Positions 43,101 to 55,100 of a DNA stretch of 64,000 bases are shown here, piece by piece. The notes beneath the pieces were generated by a model that was not told the DNA's origin, searched no databases, and saw only the letters and a list, made by a program, of their open reading frames with translations. The DNA is from Apoderus coryli (Eukaryota; Arthropoda; Insecta; Coleoptera; Attelabidae): positions 14,762,260-14,826,259 of the forward strand of contig OU452205.1 in the NCBI GenBank assembly GCA_911728435.2, in the 5' to 3' direction. How positions within the stretch are numbered: position 1 is the stretch's first letter; the number at the start of each line of letters is the position of its first letter. The translations under genes and the position numbers were made by a program.

Positions 43101-46100
43101 CGTAACAGACAGAAAACAGATAAAAAATGTTTGGAATAACCTAGTTTTCTTATTTGTTTGAGGAAAACTCATGTGTCTAATTATTTTAATCGGAATGAAA
43201 TGAACAAGCCAGAGAAATGTGTATTCATAAATTAAGAAATAAAATAAAAAACAATAACCAAACAATAAAACAGTTTTAACAATGTGGACCAAAGTAAAAA
43301 ACAATTTATCAAACATTACGATTATAAAACACAACAGCTCATTAACGCAGAATTATTCACTGTTAATATTATCAGAAATGACCCATTGACAATCAGAAAA
43401 TCCATTACAAATTTAAACATTCGTCAAGAAAAGTGTATTAAGGCAGATGGATTTAATTTTGAACATCTTTTATAATCGTAATGTTTATTAAATTGTTTTT
43501 TACTTTGTTCCACATTGTTAAAATTGTTTTATTGTTTGGTTATTGTTTTTTATTTTATTTCTTAATTTATGAATAAACATTTCCCTGGCTTGTTCATTTC
43601 ATTCCGATTAAAATAATTAGACACATGAGTTTTCCTCAAACAAATAAGAAAACTAGGTTATTACAAACATATTTTATCTGTTTTCTGTCTATTACGGGTG
43701 GAAAAAGTTACATACAGGGTGAATTATTGGGATGAACCAGATATGCCAGATTTTTAAATCCGGCCCTGTAATTCAAGTCAAATTATGGTATTTACCATAC
43801 TGGAGCACAGTGTGTGTCGTTTCTGTCTATTTTGAAGATTTATTTTTAATAACTAAACATTATTATACAGTAAGATACCTCATTATTGCCAGTTTTCAAT
43901 TTGGCTCTAAAATGAATCTTTAATTGGAAATGTGAGGTGAGTGTAACAAAAAATTCAAATACCCAGGTCTAACTGTCTATTTATGCCCTCTGAAAAAATT
44001 ATATCAGATTTTTGAAAAATCATATACAGTGTGAAGTGTTGAATATGAAGCGATCCCACAAATTTTCTCGAAGACGGACCTGGATTTCTCAATTCTGAAT
44101 ATGTCAGTTAGTTGCCAGGCACCAATAGACACTTCTATAAAAAAATGAGATAAATCGACTTAATCATTGAAAAGATATGAGGAAACATTGTTTTGGTGAA
44201 TATCCATAATTCACCCTGTATATTAATAATGAAAACAAGGAAACAGTTTTTAATGGTCATTTGATGATCCCCTAATGTGCCTCTACTTATGGTAGAAGTA
44301 TGTACAGTTCCTCGTGACTCACCCTGTATGAAAATTTGTAGGCACCTATATTCGGCGTAGTTTTGTCAGTGAATATTTTTCAATACGTGTCTGACTATTG
44401 TGTAGAATCTTTGCCTAAATGTATATAAAACCTAAGACCAGATCCTAACCATATAGCAAGAGCAAAATCCTGACTAAAGTATTCAAGCTAACCGAGGTTC
44501 CTTACAGTACTTTATTTCAGCTGGTAAATAAACGAAATAGCTCAAGAAAAAAACGATTGGATGCTGGAAAATCTAGATTTGGCAACAACCCAACCAATAA
44601 AAACTTTAATTTATGAAAAATATAAAAATAACGAAATTCCCATTGTAGAAATTATATTAAAGAAACTTTTACGTTATGACATCCATATTGCGAAGAAAAC
44701 TAGGATAATTTTCAAATTGTTAATAGGCGTGCTGCTGTAATGGGAAGTCCACAAACGAACTGTAATGTGGCGTATTCAATATTTAGAAAATATAAAACAA
44801 ATTAGGGATGCAGGGAAGCAAATACATTATTTAGACGAAACCTGGTACGATACACAGGATACGGCAAAAAAAGGTTGAACTGATGACTCCGGTCGTTATA
44901 GAAAGAAATAGAGGGATTCGTATGGTAATTTAGCACTGTGAATACATAAATGGTTGGGTTGAAAATGGACTAAAGTTGTGCCGTAAAAAGTTAGAAGAAT
45001 TTAATGTGGACTACCATAAAAATATGAACTCTAGGAGTGGTTTGAGAACTTTTTCATTCCAAATATAACCTGGAAGTATTATTGTCAAAGATAATGCACC
45101 CTATCATTCAACGCAAATTTGAAAAATACCCAATATGCCTTTGAGAAAATAAGAAATTCAAGAATTTCTTCTTAAGAATGATCTATTTTTGGAGAGTCGT
45201 ATACCAAAAAAGATTTATTGTAAGTTATTCAAACGAAACATTGGCAAAAACAGTGTGTTATTATTTTTATATTTTTAATCCAATTGAACTTTTGTAGGCA
45301 CAACTAAAAAATGAGACTCCGAAGAACAAATGTATTCTCAGTCGCTATTGGAAAAGTAGTGTGTAGAAGAATACAAAAATCTGGGACCCATTCTTTTAAA
45401 TGCGGGTGCTAAGTTTATAATATCAGAATCTTACAGTTCTTCAGATGAAAGTTACAATAATTGATATAGGTATGCATACGTAGCCACTGCCATTCACCCA
45501 TTTGTTTCTTTATTACCCACCTACCAACATTTAGGTTTAAGAAGTACCAATGTATGTCTATTTTTGTATTTCTTGTAAGCTTTTGAAAACTTGAATACAA
45601 AACAAATCCCGCCCTGACTGTTAATCGTGACGCCTTTCACGAGTTTTTATCGACTTTTTTTTATAATGTAGACAATATGAAATATCGTTGGAGGCAACTA
45701 TACATTCTCGATTGAATATTTATTTTTAATATGTATCAATCTGCACTTTGATGATAATATTATGACAATTTTATAAACATACTTAGATGAATTTCCGTCA
45801 TAAATTTGGTCCTTCTCCAGTGATCGTCTTTCCTTTTTCTTCAATTTCAAATCAGGATGGTTCGGGATATACTCCCCGGGTCGCAGCGGTCGATTATAAT
45901 ACTTACTACTCTCCTGTCTACTTTCTTCTGGACTTCGAGATCGACTCATATACCTACGTCGAGACTGAGATTCTCTACTGCGATGCCTTTTATAAGTCAC
46001 ACCAGGGGGACTTTTACTTAGTCGTCTGAACCTCATTATCGGTCCACGAACTTCGCTACTTTCCCGACTTCTACTCTTCGGACTTCGACGCCGTAACTTT

Positions 46101-49100
46101 TCTACCACGCGTGGTGATTGGCTACGACATCTTCCTGTTCCTTCAGATACACGACGTATTACACTGTCAAAGTTTCGATTGATCTTGATATCCGCGCCGA
46201 ATAGCGATGAGGTTTCGACCCGTTCGCCATCTAAAATGTTTGGTTAAGCACAAATTCAAAAGTTATGGTTCAGGTATATGTTAAATGGTTTTTGGCTATA
46301 AACATAACCATTGACTTAAATGGTGGAAATATAAAATTATTAAATAATTTAATTTGCTGAATTTTCTCTTCAATTAGATCTTCTTTCTTCTGGAATCTTC
46401 CTCTTATTCAGTTTCTTCTATCTGCCGATGTCGTCGTGAACACATAACTTTATGTACACTAAGAACGTATCAACGCCATAAGATTACACGATTTACGTTT
46501 AGGAGAGAAGCAGTTTATATTTATAGTGAAGTTAAATCAAATATGCTGCTTTTTCATTCTATTTACCTCAGACTATGATTTACTATTGTAATTATATCAA
46601 GCATCCATTGTAAAGTGCCAATACAAAACGAAAATCGTTTTGATAGTTAAGAGATTGAATTAAGCAACAATATAAACATGATTTTAACCAAAAAATAGAC
46701 GTGATAAGACTAAAGCTATTTTCAAACTATACCGGGTGTCCAATCGGGAAGGTTTCGATCGATGATAGAGAAACTACACTGTGGAACAAACAGTTGTGAA
46801 AATCTGTTATGAAAAGCCGCCTGCTCGGGATGCCCGCATCAAGTACCCCAGGAACTCATTAGTCGGAGAGAAAAAGTCCAGTTCCAGGCTTGAACAGTGA
46901 TTGGCCAAACGACATGCCCTAGGAATAAAGCTACCCCTGGCATGATTTGTCCGATAATATGCCTCATGAAGCATATTATTTGGTAGGAAGCACGCTTATG
47001 GACGATCAAAAGCCTTGGAGAAGTTAAAGAATAATTACTACTTTTTATCATATGGAAGCTTTAATAATTTAATTTGTTGGGAAAGTCAAAACTTTCGTAA
47101 TTATGTATTATTAATAGTCCATTTTCCTGATTACGAAAATGAGACCATTCTTAAACTTCAAATCTTGTTAAGTGTAAATGAAAATTGTTTTTGGTAAGTT
47201 TTGATTATTGTAGGGTTCAATATATTTAACCAAATTTTTGAATACATTTAGAAAATGCTATTCTTACATTTGATAAAATTCTATCATTTGCTATAATATG
47301 CTGTTCATAATATATCAGATATTGTTAAAAGTCAAGTCGGAGTATTATTGCCCGGTGTTGTTTCCTTATTAAGACTCCTTAACCAGTTTACAACTTAGAG
47401 GGTTCTGTTATCTATTATATGATTTACAGCTAGCAATACTTGAAAAGTCTAAGCATCAGTGTTTTTTGTATGTACTTGGCAAATGTTATATTATTTTTCA
47501 CAATGTATGCAAAAAATAATTGTTATTCCTATACCGATTTATCTTAAGATTGCTCTATAATATAGATATTCTATTGAATAACTAATAATAGTAATTATTA
47601 TGAGTATTAATTTAATTTTTAGTTTTTTTACGGTTATACATTTATCAATATAAGGAATCCATGGACCAATTGCTTTGAAATTTATTGCATTTTTTATGTT
47701 AACATTTATCAAAATGTCAATCAATGCAATTATTACAATACAGCCAAAAATCTTGGCATATTACATTAAAATTATGAGTAAAACACATTTAAAAAAAGTA
47801 TTGGACACCCTAAATATGTATTTTTTATACTTAAACCCCGAAATCTGAAGCCTTTACAGCTGTTCAATAACATAAAAAATTGATGAAACATTTCTCGAAA
47901 GACAAATGTTGAATATTTAAACATTTAACGTTTTTCGTGTAATTTATGTGGCGTTTTTAGATTCGTCCCAAATGTACGTTATTTTTAAACAAAATAATAT
48001 TGTTACAAAAAATATGAATTACGTTTGATATGTGTCAAATTATTTCTCAAAATATAGGTACTACGGAAAAACTATAATATAATTTTTTTTCTTGAACCGT
48101 CTTAATTATTTCATAATGGAATTTTTTCTTGGGATGAGGTTCTAATTAAAACACATTATAAGTGAAACCAAACTCCTTTTTCACATGTCAGACAACAACA
48201 ACAACGTTTCGGCAATGCATAATTGCCTTCTTCAGGTACATTGACTAAATCGTCTCCTGTTCATCACAGGCATTCAATTTTTCATACATTAAAATTGTGT
48301 TGTCTGACATGTGAAACAGGAGTTTGGTTTCACTTATAATGTGTTTTAATTAGAACCTCATCCCAAGAAAAAAAACCACTATGAAAAACTTACTGTTTAA
48401 TAAGGTATCACAGGCCTTCAATCTTGATTTGCAATATATTTCATATTCTTTGACTGCTCTTCTTTTTCTTCTTCTAAATTCTGCATTCTGAAATGTTCCA
48501 TTCTTCTTTCTTCGTTTAATACTTTCAAGTATATTAGTCTAAAAGTACATGCTAATGTATCATATCAAATTAACTTGAATAAAGAAGGTAATTGGTTTAA
48601 ATAATTAAAAATGTGTCTGAAAGGTTTATGGTATTAAAATGACGTAAAATATTAGTTAAAAAGTTAGCAAAACAAAATAAATATTCGATGTGAGCTAAAA
48701 TCAATTAAGTTGATGGGATTTCCCAAATCCTAAGTCACAATAACTGACAATATTTCATATATTTAATATGAATTGTCATATTATAATATTCGTGAATAGA
48801 TAAATTTTTGGTATATCAATTTATGATTTGTTTCAACAAATCTATCTAGTAGACATAGATGTCGTCGAAAAAAAAAACAAATATGTCGACCAGACCAGAA
48901 ACATAACAAAGATTTGATTATATAGTTATAAATATTTTCGAAATAAATTCTTTCGTTTCTAACATCTTGTTTATTGTAGAGTGGTTGCCTGAAACCAGTC
49001 ATAAAAAATAAAAAATCTTGCAATATTTATGTTTTTATGTTGGTGTGGACCTACGAGATTTTTACTATTTTCTGCGACATGATATGCCGACCAAAATATA

Positions 49101-52100
49101 AATAAAAAATATATGGCGCTGAATGGGATTTCGACTAGGGAGTTTTCCATAACTATTTGTTGAACCACAGATCAATGCAGTCTCTTTAGTTTTACATACT
49201 GACCACTAATCAAATTAAACCAATAAGCACCACATTGCTACATTAGTCAACAATTTTTCGTTGTTATGGAGAACTCAAACGTTAACCGGTGAATCGTACC
49301 GAATGACCAAGGAGCTGAGCTACTTGCAGTAAAATGTACTACAGTACTTTTTTACTTTAAGTAGTTTACTTTCAGTATTTTCCCTAAAATGTACTGGATA
49401 CTTTTATATCTATATAATTTGCTGTTGTTCTAATTTGATCTACTTCCATTAAAATAATATTTGTCAATTTTTGATCCGCTTGGTTTTCTAACTAATTTAG
49501 TTATACGTGGACGAATTATTTTACAACAAATTTGTAGAACTGGAATTACATGGGATGAAATTATATCTGATCGAATTTTTCAAAATTGGTTAATTTGGTG
49601 AAAAGATCTAAAACACATTGAGGATTTAAAAATACCTAGATGTTATTTTTACTCATTGGGAAGTGCTAGGTTTATAGATTTACATATTTTTTGTGATGCA
49701 AGCGAAGAAGCTTTTGCATGCGCAGCGTATCTACGAATAGTTTTAGACGATCAAATTGAAGTTTGCCTTATTTTTTCTAAAGCAAGAGTATGTCCTCTAA
49801 AACCACTATCTATACCGAGGCTAGAATTGCAGGCTGCAGTAAGGTAAATGCACCAATAATCGACACTTTAAGAAATAAAACTTTTTCAAATGCATTTACA
49901 ACAATGTTATTTGGTTAGATTTTATAAATGCTTTGGTCAATAAACTTGCTAGATATTACTGTAAATACCTCAATCTTAAAATTAAAGTATTATTGAAGTA
50001 TTTATAATTTTATCAATTTTTTTTTGTACATAAGAATTTGACCCAATTTTCGACACCCAAATTTCACGATGTTCCAATAGTCGTCACTTATTTTTTTTCT
50101 AATGGTCGACACCCTGCTGGAAGAAAGTTATAAAAGAAAAGACATTGTTAAAACTATAAAAATCTTATATTCCATGAAATAGCAAAGTATACAGGGTAAA
50201 GTATTATCTAGCAGCATCTAAGAACATGTAAACAACTAAATCTACAAGATGATTTACATTTCTTTAACATTTAATGAATGGGGAAACTTGATCTTTCACC
50301 AGTACCTACAACATTAGGGTGTTTAACTTTAATTTTAATTTGTTTTAAAGATACCAAAGATACATCTTTTTCTTTTATGATAAATGATTTTTTTGCCGCA
50401 TCTATGCTTCTGAGGCCTGTTATTTCAATTTCTTCGGCTGAGTTAATTTTTTGGATAACACAGGTATATAAAATTGGAGACCATTCTTTTGCCACCTTTA
50501 TATTCGACCAATATAAAGTCACCTTCTTTGAGACCATTCAATAACTTCACTTCACACACCTCTTCTTCTTCGTCACTCCTTTCATTCAGATACATCAGAC
50601 TCAGGAAAAGATATTTCAGATGCGTCGGATTCAGAGGACTCGTCCGAGGACTTATTTTGAATTAGCTTTTGCTTTTTCTGTTGTCTCAACTTTTTGGCTT
50701 CTAGCTCTGTCATTTTTGTTTCACTGGATCTTTTCCTTGCCTCTTTCTGTTTATCAACCTCTATTTTCTGATTTTATTTTTTCTTGTAGTACTTGAGCAC
50801 TTGTGGTGATGTTACTACTGCCGGAAGTTTTTCCCGTTTATGCGTAGATTTCACAGCGTCCTTTTTTTCTGGCCATAAGAGTATTCTTTGGTGAAATTCT
50901 TTGGCTAGTTTCCCTGCACTACTAATAAATGACTCCTTGCTTACTGGAAATCCTGCTCTTGTCATACCTAGCACCCAATCAATCAAAGCAGTTTCCTGTT
51001 TAGGGCTAAAAGTGCTTGCTGGTTCCCTTGCCCTTATGCTTGTCCATAAGTGTGATTCTGAGAATCCCATGAGTTCGAGCCGCTGCCTTGTATGATATTC
51101 CTCTATTAACATCTGCAAGACTAACATATTAGCTTCAGTGTAGTTACGAAGCTTTTTGGAAGGCATTTTCTAAAACAATACAAAAAAGATTTTCGATAGC
51201 AATTATTTGTTCCAGTAGTCGACACCTGGATGCGCCATTGTTCGACACCCATGTCGAATATTGGAGCGCGGATTGATATTAACGAAGTTTGCATTGCAAT
51301 TTGCTACTAAGGTTTATAACTGTCAAACTTTATATAAAAAAACCATTAAACCAATGTTCCTATAATTGACACTGTGTCGAATTTAGGAACATCGCTGTTT
51401 CTAGCACCCAAAAGTCGACATCCCATGCTACTCGAAATTTGTAATATCTAATTTTAAATAAAGCACACTGTATTGTTAATTTGGGTTTCTAAACTTCACT
51501 TGATCTTAAATAATTACTCAAAAATACCCTATTACCTTACAAACTATTATTTTATAATACTTACCCCTTAAAGTTTTGAAAAAAATTCGTACACGAAACA
51601 ACCTGTTACCGGTAACATATTAATGTTAATGCGATAATAAACGCTGTGGCGCATTGTTCGGCGAATTTTTGAGTACGCACGAAGCGGTATACAACAACGG
51701 AACGGGAGAAAGCGCGGGTAATACAAAAAACATAACCGTTTGGCTATTTTTAAAGTTTGAAATTCGATGTGTCGACTACTGGTGCCGTGTCGACTATTGG
51801 TGCGATTACCTTAATGGGTAGTAGACTTCTAACTACTATCAGAAAAGAATCGGGACTTAATATCAATAATTCCTATTTATGGTCAGATTCGAAAACAGTA
51901 TTGCATTGGATTAACGGGGATGGAAGAAATTATAAACAATTTGTTTCTCATCGAGTTGGTGAAATACAGGAACTAACAAAACTCGACCAATGGAAATACG
52001 TTCCAGGTGATCAGAATGTCGCTGATTTAAGTACGAGATTTGCAAATTCAATTAATTTATGTAATAATGAACAATGGTTTCATGGACCTAAGTTCTTAAA

Positions 52101-55100
52101 ATATTCACAAGAATTTTGGCCTAAGCAATTGGATATTTGCAAACTAAAAAATGACGATCAAGAAGAAATGAAACGAGATCCTTTATTTATGGGTTACACT
52201 ACAGAAAATTTTAATATAATTCCAAATATCAATCGATTTTCAAAATGGAGAAGATTTGTGCAGGAAAGTTTTCCAGAAGAATATATACAATTAAAAAATA
52301 ATAAAAACGTTGATAGAAATTCAAGAATATTCAAATTAATGCCAGTTTTAGATGAGAAGGGTATAATTCGTATGAACGGACGTTTAAGACAGAGTGATAT
52401 GATACAAAACGACGTGAAAATGCCAATCATTTTAGATCCAAAAAACAGATTGACAAAATTATTAATTTTATATCATCATTAACAAAATTGTCATGTTGGC
52501 GTAGAGTCTGTGTTGAATAATTTAAGACAGAAGTTTTGGATTTTGAAAGGCAGAGCAGCAGTTAAAGATGGTTTTAAATCATGCCAAATTTGTAAAATTA
52601 GAAAAGTGACACCTGTGCCACCTCAAATGGGACAACTTCCACTAAGTAGGATTACTCCTAATATGCCACCATTTACTTTCTGTGGTTTAGATCTTTTCGG
52701 TCCCATGACAATAACTATTGGACGAAGAAAAGAAAAACGATGGGGAGCACTATTTACTTGTATGGCGATTCGAGCAGTACATTTGGAAATTGTTCATTCG
52801 CTTACAACTGACAGCACAATCATGGCTATATGTAGGATGATGGCAAGAAGAGGTCAAATTAAATGTCTTTATTCAGACAATGGAACAAATTTTCGAGGTG
52901 CATCAGAAGAACTAAAATCATTTTGGAAAAATATAGATAACAAAAATATGGGAACAAAACTTTCGGAACACATGATAGAATGGCATTTTATACCACCTGG
53001 AGCCCCACACATAGGAGGTTGTTAGTAGCGATTAATAGGGTCAGTGAAGAAAATTTTACAGAATGTTTTAACAGTAGAAAATCCTAGAGAAGAAGTGCTA
53101 CATACAGACTGTTTTCGCAGAAGCTGAAAATGTAGTGAATAATAGACCATTGACGTATGTTTCAATAGATCCATCTGATAAAGAATGCTTAACACCTAAT
53201 CATTTGTTGTTAGGAAATAAACGTGATTCTTTACCAATAAAATTTGAGAACGTTATGGAAGAAGACTCAACAAATTGTTGACAGTTTTTGGACCAGGTGG
53301 GTTAAAGAATATTTACCCACTTTAACAAAAAGAAGTAAATGGATCGACACTAATTCATCCATTCAAGTAAATGACGTTGTTGTGGTTATAGACCCGACAT
53401 TTCCAAGACATAAATGGCCATTAGGTAGAATAACGGCTGTTTATCCAGGAAAAGATGGGATTGTTAGAGTAATAGAAGTTCGAACAGCCTCTGGTGTTTA
53501 TCGCCGTCCTATCACCAAAGTTTGCAAATTAGATGTAACAGTTGATGATGGTGAAAACTGAAACAGTTTGCACGATGGGGAGAATGTCGAATTTTTATTA
53601 TGAATTATAATTTTATAATCATTGTTTGTATTTGTTGATATTATCATCCTGTAGTAGTAGTTGAATAGAGAATAAAAAATAATAATTTGGTGTAACTTGT
53701 CAGTTGATATAAATCTGATAAAATATCAAATTATAGACAAAAATAGATGATAAATTTTTACAATATTGTTTAACAATACTTTTTGTATAGGTGTTGGTCT
53801 GCGCAATTAAAACTCCTTTTAGATTATGGCTAACGTTTCGACCTATATTGGGTCATCCTCGGAGCACTATAATTGAGAAAAGATATATAAAACAGGAAAA
53901 AACATAGTTACACAAAACTATAACAAAACAAAACACTGAATTATATTACCAAAATGAGAATAGTATTACTTTTGATTTTCCTATCATTAATACATTATTT
54001 ACTGACAAAAGCCAACACATTTTTTATAGTCCCTGAGCCAAAAATTGCACACCTCTTATGAGAGTTTTAACTCATGATGAAAATATTCAGCATAATTTAA
54101 ACTAATGTATTATCCAACGCATAAGAGATAATTTCAAAACTGTTATCCTACATCAATGTCATAAATAGTTCAAATCTCGTAAATACACCATACAGGGTGG
54201 TCCAACGAAAAGTTTGCACCTAGCTTTTCTCTTTTTTTTGTAGTCGAATGCGAAAATGCTCGGACACGTCGATTTTGCTTTTGAGGGGGACACATTTTAA
54301 ACATATTTTTCGATCTGCGCCTTTAACCCCCTAGCGGGGGTGAGTAACAACCCTAAAATTTTAAATGGAAAGAGGGGTCTAATGACATATCATTTGAAAG
54401 GACACAAAATTGTCTTTCTAATGATACCCTATTTGTCGAATTTTACTAAAACAGTTAATACGAAAACGACTTTAAAGACATTAAGCCGATAATTTTGGTA
54501 TTAATGAGAAATACAAATAAGTTTTAATTATTGCGAGTGAAAACACCTGCAATCGTTAGTACATTCCAATGTTTGTTAGTTTTAACATTGCTTTGTAAAA
54601 AAAGTAAACAAGCTGTTAAATTGATTTATTAAAACGTTACATTAACAAATGTTGAAAATGTGACCCATTTGATTCCATACAATAATACAGATTTTGTTCA
54701 AATCTATTTCTAACATTTTGTAGCATATCAGGTGTTATGTTTCTGCACTCTTCTGTAATGCGTTGGCGAAGATCTTCTATGGACTCGGGCTTCGTGGCAA
54801 AACATTTATTTTTTAAGTGCCCCCAAAGAAAAAAGTCTAAAGGCGATAAATCCGGTGACCTGGCAGGCCATTCAATTGGGCCCCTCCTTCCAATCCACCG
54901 TCCAGGGAACCGGTCATCTAAGAACTGTCTTACAGGAGCCACATAGTGCGGAGGTGCTCCATCTTGCTGGAAATAAAGCCGATCAGCAGTATGATTTTGG
55001 TCATCTTCTATTATTTGTGTTATTAAAGGATCAATTGTGTCTTCAAGCATGTTTAGGTACACTTCACCAGTTAAATTTCCAGGAATAAAAAGTGGTCCTA

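Larger units (their letters stand above)
49842..51811. mobile_element. Pogo-like element, transposase core deleted, TA target duplication
   Basis: Ends AGGTAAATGCACCAATA and TATTGGTGCGATTACCT are inverted and flanked by TA (49840-49841, 51812-51813). Many copies of a CCAATAGTCGACAC-like word occur in both subterminal regions (about 49853, 50063, 50094, 51213, 51237, 51363, 51410, 51770-51800). The two frames inside encode the N- and C-terminal parts of a pogo-type protein, and the DDE core between them is missing. Confidence 0.87.
49495..53580 (+). pseudogene. BEL/Pao retrotransposon internal region, split by a pogo-like element
   Basis: Part 1 (49495-49839) encodes the end of the RT connection and RNase H start, FIDLHIFCDASEEAFACAAY and PLSIPRLELQAAV. 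Part 2 (from 51814) continues MGSRLLTTIRKESGLNINNS, YLWSDSKTVLHWINGD and DQWKYVPGDQNVADLSTR, then the integrase: HHxxC zinc-finger region, FCGLDLFGPM (Asp), YSDNGTNFRG (Asp), CWERLIGSV-like block (Glu) and the C-terminal PTLTKRSKWIDTNSSIQVND to ASGVYRRPITKVCKLDV. Stops occur at about 52480 and 53023, and there is a frameshift near 53250. The 5' half (gag, protease, RT core) is absent and no LTR was found, although a purine-rich GATGGGGAG run follows at 53574. Confidence 0.88.

Noticed and set aside
46839..47051. Minus frame with WPITVQAWNWTFSLRL
   Set aside because: As a gene it is unsupported; kept only as a low-confidence mariner remnant.
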